Positions 1 to 7,736 of a DNA stretch of 24,423 bases are shown one piece after another. Position 1 is the stretch's first letter. Each line of letters opens with the position of its first letter. The notes below the pieces were generated by a model. The model made no database searches. It was given only the letters and a program-made list of their open reading frames with translations, and was not told the origin of the DNA. The DNA comes from JBBQXY01 sp051004815 (GTDB lineage Bacteria > Chloroflexota > Ktedonobacteria > Ktedonobacterales > Ktedonobacteraceae). Where the stretch lies: positions 1-24,423 of the forward strand of contig JBPCJY010000201.1 of NCBI GenBank assembly GCA_051004815.1. The letters run 5' to 3'. A program made the position numbers and the translations under genes.

Positions 1-179
1 TTTTTCCTTGGGCATGCGAAACCCCAAAAAAGCTTTTTTGTTGGGCCGCACGGGGCCTTCCCCCCCCGCTCAGCATGACATTCCCCCTCGCCGATGCCTT
101 TCCCCAAAAAACCTCCCAGTGAAAGACATCCGCATCCCCCTGTCCCTACGCACGCATGTCGTTCCGCTTAAGCAGACTA
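1..179. other. Low-quality-looking contig end, no gene
   Basis: No convincing coding region. The stretch is rich in short homopolymers (runs of A, T and C) and contains a 16-bp A/T palindrome centred on AAGCTT at 25-40. The flavour matches the right end of the window, which suggests unedited sequence at the end of an assembly. It lies downstream of the last trp gene, where a terminator or trpB/trpA would be expected, but neither can be supported here. Confidence 0.5.
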
Positions 180-1637
180 CTACGGGACGGGTGAGTCATG
201 AGTATTGCGCACGTTTTGGATAAAGGCTTGTATTTTCGTAATGTCCTTTTGCTTGTTGGTTTCGATACCGCTGCTCACATCGACGCCCCAGGGCTGAACA
301 TGGGCGATGGCCGATTGAATGTTGTCGGATGTGAGACCACCGGCCAGGATAATTGGTGTTGTTTGCGCGATTGAACGGGCAAGCTTCCAATCGTGGGTCT
401 CGCCTGTGCCGCCCCATGCATCAGTAGGGGTATCGAGCAAGATGCGCCAGGACGTTGCTCGATGTGCATCGACCAATGCGCTATCTTCAGTGGAACGTAG
501 TTGTAGTGCTTTGAGCACAGGGCGATGAATTTGTTGACTGAATTCGGGTGCTTCGTTGCCGTGTAGTTGGACCAAGTGGAGTCCAGCTTGCTCAATGACC
601 TCGTTGATGAAGTTCGCATCTTTATTGACGAAGATACCGACAAGATCAGGGAGGTTAGGTAAGCTCTGCTCGTCTTTGAGCGGCGTGGCATATTGTGTTT
701 GCGCCAGCACTTGCTGCACTTGCTGTGGTGCGATGTAGCGGTGGCTTGGTTCATAAAAGATGAGGCCAAGCAAGTCTGCACCGGCCTCTACAGCCGCGTC
801 TATATGTGCAGGCATGCGTAAACCACAAATTTTTACCTGGGTAGCGGCATTTGCTCCTTCCAAGAGTGAATGTATTTGAGCAGGCACGTTGTTCGATTTT
901 ACCAATGCTTCACCGACTAACATGGCCTGGACATCGTAGCGAGATAGGCGACGAGCATCAGTGGGGGTATGAATGCCGCTTTCGGCGATGACGATACGGT
1001 CTGCTGGAATGAGTGGGCGTAATTCGCGCAAGAGATAAGGGTTCAGCGTAAATGTTTTAAGATCGCGGCTATTTACGCCGATAATTTCGGCTCCGGCGGC
1101 AACCGCTCGTTGTGCTTCCGCGACGTTATGAACTTCGACGAAGCAGTGCATACGTTGATCGTGGGCAATGTGTAGCAGATGTCGTAGCTGGTTATCGTCG
1201 AGGATCGCACAGATGAGCAGAATGGCATCCGCTCCCCATGCGCGTGCTTCATAGACCTGATATTCATCAATGATGAAGTCTTTACGCAAGACAGGGATAT
1301 GCACTGCCTGTTTGATGGCGGTCAAATAGGCAGGTGAGCCAAGAAAGAAATGTGGCTCGGTCAATACCGAAATCATCGCCGCGCCGTGTGCTTCATATGT
1401 ACGTGCAAGCTCAACTGGATCGAGGTGAGGGGCGAGCAATCCCTTCGAGGGAGAGGCTCGCTTGACTTCGGCAATCAGGCGTACCTGTCTATCTGCTGGC
1501 AACGGTCGCAGGGCTGCCAGCACATCACGCACTGGCGGCTGCGACGCCGCTTGTAACTGTATTTCAGCTAACGGGATGTCCTGTTTGCGCTGTTCCAGGT
1601 CTAATCGTGTTTGGGCAACAATGCGGTCGAGAAACAT
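180..1637 (-). CDS. trpCF: Bifunctional indole-3-glycerol-phosphate synthase / phosphoribosylanthranilate isomerase (TrpC-TrpF fusion)
   Basis: A 485-residue cytoplasmic protein carrying two consecutive steps of tryptophan synthesis: isomerisation of phosphoribosylanthranilate (TrpF) and ring closure to indole-3-glycerol phosphate (TrpC). Residues 1 to about 262 are the TrpC barrel: AEVKRASPSKG (E57, K59), LRKDF (K119), FVEVH (E168), GVNSRDL (N189) and AESGI (E219) match the known catalytic and phosphate-binding positions. Residues 268-485 are the TrpF barrel: VKICGLR with the catalytic Cys at 271, LLDT with Asp402, LAGGL and GVDVSSGIE. Both active sites look intact and the linker is only a few residues. 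The start has an AAGGTGA ribosome site lying in the end of trpD, 8 bases upstream, so translation is probably coupled. The domain order is the same as in the enterobacterial fusion. Confidence 0.96.
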   Translation of the reverse strand: MFLDRIVAQTRLDLEQRKQDIPLAEIQLQAASQPPVRDVLAALRPLPADRQVRLIAEVKRASPSKGLLAPHLDPVELARTYEAHGAAMISVLTEPHFFLGSPAYLTAIKQAVHIPVLRKDFIIDEYQVYEARAWGADAILLICAILDDNQLRHLLHIAHDQRMHCFVEVHNVAEAQRAVAAGAEIIGVNSRDLKTFTLNPYLLRELRPLIPADRIVIAESGIHTPTDARRLSRYDVQAMLVGEALVKSNNVPAQIHSLLEGANAATQVKICGLRMPAHIDAAVEAGADLLGLIFYEPSHRYIAPQQVQQVLAQTQYATPLKDEQSLPNLPDLVGIFVNKDANFINEVIEQAGLHLVQLHGNEAPEFSQQIHRPVLKALQLRSTEDSALVDAHRATSWRILLDTPTDAWGGTGETHDWKLARSIAQTTPIILAGGLTSDNIQSAIAHVQPWGVDVSSGIETNKQKDITKIQAFIQNVRNTHDSPVP

Positions 1638-1645
1638 AGTTCACC

Positions 1646-2689
1646 TTACCCGTTCTGAGCTTGCGAACAGGCAATGACAGCGGCCAGTTTCTGTTTGGCT
1701 TTACCTTCTCGCAAGGTAGCACGCGCTAATTTGACCCCATCGCGCAGAGACGACACCTGTTCACTGGCCAACAGGGCGGCACTGGCGTTGAGGCAGAGCA
1801 TATCAGTGGCGGGATCATCGGTATACTCACTGAGCAACGTACGTAGCATTTTCGCATTGTGGGCAGGATCACCACCCTGAAAGGGTTGACGGTCTGTCAC
1901 ACGAGTCAAACCGACCTCTTCCGGCGTGATGGTATATTCCCGCAGTGCTTGACCGTGGCGTACCTCGCAAACATGCGTTGGAGCACTGAGCGAGCATTCG
2001 TCGATGCCATCTTCACCATGAATGATGAGAGCGTGCTGGCAACCGAGGTGAAGCAATACTTCGCCCATTTTGCGTAACAGTGACCCATCGGCTACACCCA
2101 AGACCTGAAAATGCGTATGGGCAGGATTGGTCAATGGGCCAAGAATGTTGAAGACGGTGCGAATGCCTATCTCACGACGCGTTGGCCCGACATGTTTCAT
2201 GGCGGGATGATATGCGGGCGCGTACATGAAGCCGAAACCAACCTCTTGTACGCAGCGGGCAACTTGCTCTGGGCCAAGGTCGATGCGTGCGCCCAAGGCT
2301 TCCAAGACATCGGCACTGCCGCAGCGACTGGTGGCTGAACGGTTGCCGTGCTTTGCTACGGCGGCACCGGCAGCCGCCGCTACGATTCCGGCAGCAGTAG
2401 AGACGTTAAAGGTACCAGCACCATCGCCGCCGGTGCCACAGGTGTCTAATGCGTGTGCGGCAGTAGCTTCCGTCAGGTGAACTTGCACCGCTTTTTCGCG
2501 CATGATACGCGCCAAGCCGGTGATCTCCTGGACTGTTTCGCCACCTGGACGAAGACGTAACGCGGTGAGAAATGCGCCCATTTGTGCCTGGGTGGCTACG
2601 CCAGTCATGATCTCTTCCATGACCGCCTCCGCCTCTTCCTCGCTCAAGGTAGCTCCGGTCGTAATATGGGCAATTGCCTCACGAATCAT
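1646..2689 (-). CDS. trpD: Anthranilate phosphoribosyltransferase
   Basis: A 347-residue enzyme that transfers phosphoribose from PRPP to anthranilate, the second committed step of tryptophan synthesis. Typical family length. The glycine-rich PRPP site DTCGTGGD is at 82-89, KHGNRS at 113-118, the anthranilate-site stretch around HPAMKHVGPTRRE at 161-173, and the metal-binding DGIDE at 227-231. A good ribosome site (AAGGAGAGGAG) precedes the ATG. It follows trpG by 51 bases and precedes trpCF by 8, as part of one minus-strand operon. No amidotransferase domain is fused; that function is in the separate trpG. Confidence 0.97.
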   Translation of the reverse strand: MIREAIAHITTGATLSEEEAEAVMEEIMTGVATQAQMGAFLTALRLRPGGETVQEITGLARIMREKAVQVHLTEATAAHALDTCGTGGDGAGTFNVSTAAGIVAAAAGAAVAKHGNRSATSRCGSADVLEALGARIDLGPEQVARCVQEVGFGFMYAPAYHPAMKHVGPTRREIGIRTVFNILGPLTNPAHTHFQVLGVADGSLLRKMGEVLLHLGCQHALIIHGEDGIDECSLSAPTHVCEVRHGQALREYTITPEEVGLTRVTDRQPFQGGDPAHNAKMLRTLLSEYTDDPATDMLCLNASAALLASEQVSSLRDGVKLARATLREGKAKQKLAAVIACSQAQNG

Positions 2690-2740
2690 TGCTTGCTCCT
2701 CTCCTTATAAACCAGGGCCTCATAGGGCTATGGTTGTGCA

Positions 2741-3325
2741 TCATAGGGCCACGGTAGAGTACTGAATGTCCAGGAAGTTTCGTAATATCTTTTTCCCTAC
2801 AGGCGTCATGATTGACTCCGGGTGGAATTGCACGCCTTCGACGGGATAAGTACGATGACGCAGACCCATAATCAGCCCATCCGTCGTCTCGGCGGTGATC
2901 TCCAGTACATGGGGAAGGGTAGCACGCTCAACGATGAGGCTATGATAACGGTTCGCCGCGAATGGCATAGGCAGATTGTGGAAAACGCCCTGTCCCTGAT
3001 GGTATACCTGGCTTGTTTTACCATGCATCGGCACTGGCGCACGTACAATCTTACCACCGTAGACCTGCCCTATTGCCTGATGACCCAGACACACGCCCAA
3101 GGTGGGAATATGTGTGCCAAAGGCCGCGATAACCTGGCAGGATAGACCTGCTTCATCAGGTGTGCAGGGACCGGGAGAGATAACAATAGCAGTAGGCTTC
3201 ATCGCCTCGATCTCGGCTAGTGTCATCTGGTCATTGCGACGGACACATACCTCGGCTCCCAGTTCACACAGGTATTGGTAGAGATTGTAGGTAAAACTAT
3301 CGTAATTATCAATCAACAACAGCAT
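2741..3325 (-). CDS. trpG: Anthranilate synthase component II, glutamine amidotransferase
   Basis: A 194-residue class I glutamine amidotransferase that supplies ammonia to TrpE. The oxyanion-hole motif SPGPCTPDEAG is at 50-60, the nucleophile Cys79 sits in GVCLGHQ, and the His168/Glu170 pair is in VQFHPES. The start overlaps the end of trpE by 17 bases and has a strong AGGAGG site inside trpE, which is classic translational coupling for the two subunits. The family includes PabA, which can be shared with folate synthesis; its place inside a trp operon makes TrpG the best name, though dual use cannot be excluded. Confidence 0.95.
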   Translation of the reverse strand: MLLLIDNYDSFTYNLYQYLCELGAEVCVRRNDQMTLAEIEAMKPTAIVISPGPCTPDEAGLSCQVIAAFGTHIPTLGVCLGHQAIGQVYGGKIVRAPVPMHGKTSQVYHQGQGVFHNLPMPFAANRYHSLIVERATLPHVLEITAETTDGLIMGLRHRTYPVEGVQFHPESIMTPVGKKILRNFLDIQYSTVAL

Positions 3326-4955
3326 AAACGCCTCCTATGGCAGGGGTATCTGCCGTGTTTGTGGCCAAATCATGTGCCTCTGTGATGCTTGCGGTGCTGA
3401 TGCGGCGTTCATGGGCAAGGTTTTCGGCTTCATCAAGAGCACGTAGCAATGCTTTGGCTTTGTTCAGGCTTTCCTGATATTCAGCAGCGGGATCAGAATC
3501 GGCGACGACACCGCAACCCGCCTGGATATAGGCTCGTCCGTCCTTGATAATCATGGTGCGCAGGGCAATCGCTGTTTCCTGATTTCCGGAGTGACTGAAG
3601 TATCCCACGGCTCCGGCATAGACGCCACGCTGTTCCTCTTCAAGTTCGCTGATGATCTGCATGGCGCGAATTTTTGGTGCTCCTGAAACTGTGCCAGCCG
3701 GAAAGCCAGCACGAAGGGCCTCATAGGGCGTCATATCCGTGCGGAGTTGCCCGGTAATGTTGGAGACGAGGTGCATGACATGAGAATAGCGTTCAACTTC
3801 CATGAATTCACCTACCTGGATGCTGCCAGGGATACTCACGCGTCCCACGTCGTTGCGAGCAAGATCAACCAGCATGACGTGCTCAGCTTGCTCCTTGGGA
3901 TCATTTTTCAATTCTTCGGCGAAATCCTGATCGCTTTGCCTATCGTTGCCGCGTGGGCGAGTGCCGGCGATGGGACGAATAGTCACCTCGTTATGCTCGA
4001 AGCGTACCAGCAATTCCGGTGACGCTCCCACGATGTGAAAGTCGTGCAGGTCGAGATAGAACATATAGGGCGATGGATTGATGGCTCGCAATGCACGGTA
4101 GACCGTAAAGGGTGACGCATTGACATGGCGGCTCAGGCGTTGCGATGGGACAACCTGGAACACATCACCTGCTTGAATATACTCAATCGAACGGCGTACC
4201 ATAGCCTCAAATTCGTCCGGCGTGCGGTTCGAGGTAACTTGGAGGGCTGCTACATCTGAGATGGGAGTCGGCTCTGCTGGCAAACGTATCGGTTGGCGTA
4301 AGAGTTGCTGCACATTATCAAGAATGGCCTTGCCGCGCTGGTATTCAGTGCCGAGGTCTGGCGCATCGAGGTGCAAATGTGTGACAATGCGCACGCGGTG
4401 TTTGACATGATCGAAGACTAACACCGTTTCTGTGAAGCAGAAAACGGCCAGGGGTAATCCCAACGTATTTTTCTCCGGTACGGGCAGCCGCTCAAAACGG
4501 GATGCCGCTTCATAGGCCAAATAGCCAACCGCCCCGCCATGAAATTGCGGTAATTCGTCCTGTGAGATACCAGCAGGTGAGAGCAAGCGAAACTGCCCAA
4601 GCTCGTGTTCGATTAACTGTAATGGGTCATGGCAGGGAATCTCTTCGCTGACCGTCTGCCCATGCTGTCCAACTCTCTTCAACAATGTCGCTGTTTCCCC
4701 GCGATGGGTGATGACCAGATAGGGGTCAATGCCGATAAACGAATAACGGCCAACGCGTTCCCCACCAGTGACACTTTCCAGCAGAAAGCTGTAGGGGCCT
4801 TGCGCTGTCTTACAATAGGCTGAGACAGGTGTCTCCAAATCTGCCAGGATATCGCGATAGAGCGGCAGCAGAGGTCGCCTATGTTCCCCAACGTGGTGGG
4901 CGGCTATCTCTGCGTCATGCAGGCGTTGGATTTCGTCGAACGTTGGATAATACAT
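3309..4955 (-). CDS. trpE: Anthranilate synthase component I
   Basis: A 548-residue enzyme that makes anthranilate from chorismate with ammonia from TrpG. The N-terminal domain carries LLES at 58-61, the known tryptophan feedback-binding motif, so allosteric inhibition by Trp is likely. The chorismate-binding domain shows IAGTRPRG (329-336), DLARNDVGRV (364-373), GFPAGTVSGAPK (417-428) and the Mg-binding C-terminal block around QAGCGVVADSDPAAEYQE (478-495). About 35 residues follow the usual end of the fold and their coding DNA overlaps trpG by 17 bases. The ribosome site is weak (purine-rich GAAAGAAAG). The gap to trpS upstream is 117 bases with hairpins but no T-rich terminator tail, so readthrough from trpS is plausible. 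Confidence 0.96.
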   Translation of the reverse strand: MYYPTFDEIQRLHDAEIAAHHVGEHRRPLLPLYRDILADLETPVSAYCKTAQGPYSFLLESVTGGERVGRYSFIGIDPYLVITHRGETATLLKRVGQHGQTVSEEIPCHDPLQLIEHELGQFRLLSPAGISQDELPQFHGGAVGYLAYEAASRFERLPVPEKNTLGLPLAVFCFTETVLVFDHVKHRVRIVTHLHLDAPDLGTEYQRGKAILDNVQQLLRQPIRLPAEPTPISDVAALQVTSNRTPDEFEAMVRRSIEYIQAGDVFQVVPSQRLSRHVNASPFTVYRALRAINPSPYMFYLDLHDFHIVGASPELLVRFEHNEVTIRPIAGTRPRGNDRQSDQDFAEELKNDPKEQAEHVMLVDLARNDVGRVSIPGSIQVGEFMEVERYSHVMHLVSNITGQLRTDMTPYEALRAGFPAGTVSGAPKIRAMQIISELEEEQRGVYAGAVGYFSHSGNQETAIALRTMIIKDGRAYIQAGCGVVADSDPAAEYQESLNKAKALLRALDEAENLAHERRISTASITEAHDLATNTADTPAIGGVYAVVD

Positions 4956-5006
4956 ACTTTTTGCTTTCTTTCACTCAGTTAAGCCACACCCTGCCGCCCC
5001 ACCCCA

Positions 5007-5056
5007 GGATACCCGTAAAGGGTATCCCTACTATGGACGAAGCGATTCGTGCTTCG
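5007..5056. repeat. Two small hairpins between trpS and trpE
   Basis: GGATACCC and its exact complement form an 8-bp stem with a 5-base loop at 5007-5027. A second stem CGAAGC/GCTTCG is at 5038-5056. Read on the minus strand the first hairpin is preceded by GTAGGG, as are the two palindromic repeats near 7551 and 22000, so it may belong to a related dispersed family. No T run follows on the minus strand, so I do not call a terminator. Confidence 0.45.
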
Positions 5057-5072
5057 AGGTGATGAGTACTCG

Positions 5073-6128
5073 TTAGCCCAGACCGATGACATCTTTTACA
5101 CGTTGTAGGGTTGTTGCTGCTTGTGGGCGTACTGCGTCGGCTCCTTGCTTGAGGATGGCCTCGAGCGTGGGGAGATCGTTGATCAATTCGTTGTACCTTT
5201 GCTGGATGGGTGACAGAGTAGCGACTAACCGCTCGGTCAGGGCAGCTTTGAAATCACCATAGCCTTTACCAGCGAATTCGGCTTCGATCTCTTGCTCTGA
5301 TTGCTCCGTCAACAATTGGTAGATGCTGAGCAGATTGTAGATGCCAGGTCGTTCTGGGTCGAAAGTGACCAGTCGCAGCGAATCCGTGGTGGCCCGCCCA
5401 ATCTTCTGCTTGATCAATTTAGGCGAATCGAGCAGATTGATGCGTGAGCCATCGTTGGGATCACTTTTGCTCATCTTGCTTGTTGGATTATCCAGCGACA
5501 TGATACGTGCGCCGACTGCGCGAATCTGTGGCTCCGGTATAGTGAACACTTGCTGTTCATACATGCTGTTGAAGCGTTGTGCCAGGTCGCGAGTAAACTC
5601 AATATGTTGTCGCTGGTCGTCGCCGACGGGTACAAAATTGGTTTGATAGAGCAAAATGTCACAGGCCATCAGTGTTGGATAGCAATAGAGGCCAGTGCTC
5701 ACAGAATCTGGATTATCGCCTGCTTTTGTCTTAAATTGGGTCATGCGGTTCAGCCAGCCCATGGGGGTGAAGCAGTTCATGATCCAACTCATCTCAGCAT
5801 GCTCATGTACATGCGATTGGACAAAGAGCTTACAATAGCGCGTGTCCAGGCCGCAGGCTACATATAATGCAGCCAGCTTGCGCGTTGTCAGGTGCAGCTC
5901 TTTGGGGTCAATCGGTAGAACGGTAAGGGCGTGCAGATCGACAATACAGAAGATATTGTCGTACTCTGCTTGTCCCGCGACCCAATTGCGAATGGCTCCC
6001 AGGTAATTGCCAATATGAATATTGCCTGTTGGCTGTACACCGGAGAAGACACGCTTTTTCACGGGAGCCTCTTTCTGAGCCGACTCTAACGCTGATTTGG
6101 AGCTTTTGCTCATATCCACTGACATCAT
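5073..6128 (-). CDS. trpS: Tryptophanyl-tRNA synthetase
   Basis: A 351-residue class I aminoacyl-tRNA synthetase that charges tRNA-Trp. The ATP-binding HIGH-type motif appears as GNIHIGN (35-41) after FSGVQPTG, and KMSKS is at 218-222. The core starts at about residue 26; the first 25 residues are a Lys/Ser-rich extension not usual in the family. Two ATG codons are in tandem: GGGAGG lies 3 bases before the first and 6 before the second, so the protein may start one codon later. It is preceded by a Trp-specific T-box leader and its own strong promoter, and followed in the same direction by trpE, 117 bases away. Confidence 0.96.
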   Translation of the reverse strand: MMSVDMSKSSKSALESAQKEAPVKKRVFSGVQPTGNIHIGNYLGAIRNWVAGQAEYDNIFCIVDLHALTVLPIDPKELHLTTRKLAALYVACGLDTRYCKLFVQSHVHEHAEMSWIMNCFTPMGWLNRMTQFKTKAGDNPDSVSTGLYCYPTLMACDILLYQTNFVPVGDDQRQHIEFTRDLAQRFNSMYEQQVFTIPEPQIRAVGARIMSLDNPTSKMSKSDPNDGSRINLLDSPKLIKQKIGRATTDSLRLVTFDPERPGIYNLLSIYQLLTEQSEQEIEAEFAGKGYGDFKAALTERLVATLSPIQQRYNELINDLPTLEAILKQGADAVRPQAATTLQRVKDVIGLG

Positions 6129-6182
6129 TTTCCTCCCAATAACATAATAAAAAAAGACAATTAAGGTGTTAAAAACAGCAAT

Positions 6183-6221
6183 AAAAAACGCCGCTCATCC
6201 CATTCTAGGGACGAGAGGCGT
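6183..6221 (-). terminator. Intrinsic terminator of the trpS T-box leader
   Basis: On the minus strand ACGCC-TCTC-GTCCC pairs with GGGATGAGCGGCGT across a short loop (6221-6188) and is followed at once by a TTTTTT run (6188-6183). The stem has two single mismatches. Its 5' arm overlaps the antiterminator, as expected for a T-box switch. Confidence 0.88.
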
Positions 6222-6505
6222 AATGCTTTCGTGGTACCACCCTGCTTCAGATTACCGATGCCAAGATGGCGGGTAATCCCTTATTGTCGGATACACTCTG
6301 ATATCCTGTCCTCGATAACGGGGGACGTTCCGCAAGAGTCCTACTCGTTCTGTTTGCTCACGCAAGACAGAATATTTCGCTCTTTAGCTCCCAGGCCCAT
6401 TCCTTAACCGCAGTGGTATCGGCTTCCATCGTGCCCGACTTTCTGTAACCATGTGAGGGTAAGTACTTTTCCTGTTCGTAGCTTTGACTGTATTCGTTTG
6501 TGCTT
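6183..6505 (-). promoter_or_regulatory. T-box riboswitch leader, tRNA-Trp specific, transcription-attenuating
   Basis: Read on the minus strand. The conserved T-box AGGGTGGTACCACG is at 6243-6230. Upstream, the Stem I end reads GGAATGGGCCTGGGAGC, which places UGG (Trp codon) at 6399-6397 in the specifier position, directly after GAA as in known T-boxes. AGGAAAAGTAC near 6476-6465 resembles the conserved start of Stem I. A Stem III helix, GATTACC with GGTAATC enclosing GCCA-TCT-TGGC, lies at about 6279-6251. A terminator follows, whose 5' arm (CGTCCC) is also the 3' partner of AGGG in the antiterminator. Uncharged tRNA-Trp would therefore promote readthrough into trpS and possibly the trp operon. 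The 5' boundary is estimated from the promoter. Confidence 0.93.
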
Positions 6506-6511
6506 GATGAA

Positions 6512-6540
6512 AGTATATAGGTGATTTGCGGTTGTGTCAA
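6512..6540 (-). promoter_or_regulatory. Sigma70-type promoter of the T-box-trpS transcript
   Basis: TTGACA (6540-6535), a 17-base spacer, and TATACT (6517-6512) on the minus strand: a near-consensus promoter. Transcription would begin near 6505, about 375 bases before trpS, which accommodates the T-box leader. Confidence 0.85.
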
Positions 6541-6564
6541 GTGCTATAGCAGCAATTTCATCGC

Positions 6565-7455
6565 TTATCTAAATTCTCGCATCAAGGATAAGACGTTATT
6601 GACGTAGTGCCAATTGAAAATGCCGCGGTGGATAACGGCCCAGCCACCCTCGTTGTAGGCACTGATCGTCTTAGACAGATTGCCATGGAAGTTGTGGTAC
6701 AGCCAGGAAAGGTAGGTCGCACCGAGATTAATGTTGTCATAAAGATGGTATGGGTTACGCCTGATGCCGGTGCCAGAGTTGATGCTCATGGCGGTATAGG
6801 GCATGAGTTGCATAACACCGATGCCACCATCCCAGGCTATGACATGTTGGTTCCAACCGCTTTCCTGCCAGGCAATAGCCATTAACAGGTTAGCTGGTAG
6901 ACCATAGCGGGCAGCGACCTGGTGCAATATGGAGGAGACTTGAGACCGTGAAGACCAATCCAGGGCGTTATAGGCATACCATGTCACGACGCCATTGGAT
7001 AATAGACCGGCTGAACTGCCACCACTGCCATGTCCACTACCACTACCACCGCCTACATGATATGGAATACAAAGCTCGCGTCCTACAAAGATAAGGTTGA
7101 CATTACCGATATTATTTGCCCGTGCCAGCGTCCAAATCGTGGTTCCGTGACTTCCGGCAATTCTGGATAGGGTGTCACCGCGGCGTACCTGATACCAGGA
7201 ACACGCGTTACCGACTCCTGGGTTGGCCGCATGGGCGGTGGGCTGAGTAGTGGAAATGGCAAACGAACTGACCAACAGCAAGGCCGTGAAGATTAACAAG
7301 GCAAGCTGTTTGTTGAAGCGGAAGTGCGGAAAACGTTTCTTTTTGAGCAGCTGTTGATTGTCTGGTATGAGATGTGGCGATAATGGTGTAGTGCCAGGTT
7401 GCACGGGCGCAATTATCATAGTTAGAAGACTCCTCTCTTGTCTCACTATATCCAT
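6565..7455 (-). CDS. Secreted LysM-containing lytic transglycosylase (SLT family)
   Basis: Up to 296 residues. A Lys-rich segment (38-49) and hydrophobic stretch 51-67 ending in PTAHA form a signal peptide, with cleavage likely near 76. Residues 87-131 are one LysM peptidoglycan-binding domain (YQVRRGDTLSRIA at the start, VGRELCIP at the end), with Cys85 and Cys129 placed to form a disulfide. A Gly/Ser linker (135-149) leads to a goose-type/SLT lysozyme fold: catalytic Glu198 in AWQESGWN, GIGVMQLMP (211-219), NINLGATYL and AYNEGG (266-271). It should cleave peptidoglycan glycan strands outside the membrane. Start uncertain: the first ATG directly abuts GGAGG with no spacing, a GTG at codon 4 sits 9 bases after it, and ATG codon 13 follows AGGAG by 10 bases; all keep the signal peptide. 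Confidence 0.92.
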   Translation of the reverse strand: MDIVRQERSLLTMIIAPVQPGTTPLSPHLIPDNQQLLKKKRFPHFRFNKQLALLIFTALLLVSSFAISTTQPTAHAANPGVGNACSWYQVRRGDTLSRIAGSHGTTIWTLARANNIGNVNLIFVGRELCIPYHVGGGSGSGHGSGGSSAGLLSNGVVTWYAYNALDWSSRSQVSSILHQVAARYGLPANLLMAIAWQESGWNQHVIAWDGGIGVMQLMPYTAMSINSGTGIRRNPYHLYDNINLGATYLSWLYHNFHGNLSKTISAYNEGGWAVIHRGIFNWHYVNNVLSLMREFR

Positions 7456-7520
7456 CCTCCAAATAGAGCTATATGTATCAAGTTGTGTCTTTTACTCTTT
7501 ATCGGGCAATGGCGGAAAAA

Positions 7521-7644
7521 CCTAAATTGATGGTTTTGTATGTTTGCGGGTGACGAGGGCGGGCCGATACATCGGCGCTGGGCGCGGTAAACCGGCCTCT
7601 ACGGCTGGTCCATGAGATGGAGAGCCTAAATTGATTGTTGTGTA
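7521..7644. repeat. Imperfect direct repeat flanking a palindromic element
   Basis: CCTAAATTGATGGTTTTGTAT at 7521-7541 recurs with two changes at 7624-7644, 103 bases apart in the same orientation. The two copies enclose the palindromic repeat at 7551-7604. They could be a duplication linked to insertion of that element or two binding sites for a regulator upstream of the dtxR-like gene. The rest of the 7456-7736 intergenic stretch shows no gene. Confidence 0.6.
7551..7604 (+). repeat. Dispersed palindromic repeat, copy A
   Basis: GC-rich stretch with two successive small inverted repeats (GCCGAT-AC-ATCGGC and CGGTAAACCG). It aligns over about 52 bases in the same orientation with copy B at 22000-22050, matching at roughly four of five positions and including the shared core CGGGCCGAT and the closing CTAC. 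This resembles REP-type elements scattered in large bacterial genomes. Confidence 0.65.
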
Positions 7645-7736
7645 TCGGTTGGCTCATGCATATGGTAGAATCAGGGAAGGAAAGAAGAGAGATAGTGCTT
7701 GCTGGGTTTGGCATAAGATAAGAATGGATATGAAAA

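Noticed and set aside
25..40. A/T palindrome around AAGCTT as a terminator of the trp operon
   Set aside because: The stem would be almost all A-T pairs with no loop and the region is of doubtful quality.
5550..5867. Open frame on the plus strand opposite trpS
   Set aside because: Antisense to trpS, no start signals, no recognisable product.
6358..6540. Short minus-strand open frame inside the T-box leader, as a possible leader peptide
   Set aside because: It begins at the -35 region, upstream of the likely transcription start, and the region is fully explained by T-box structure.
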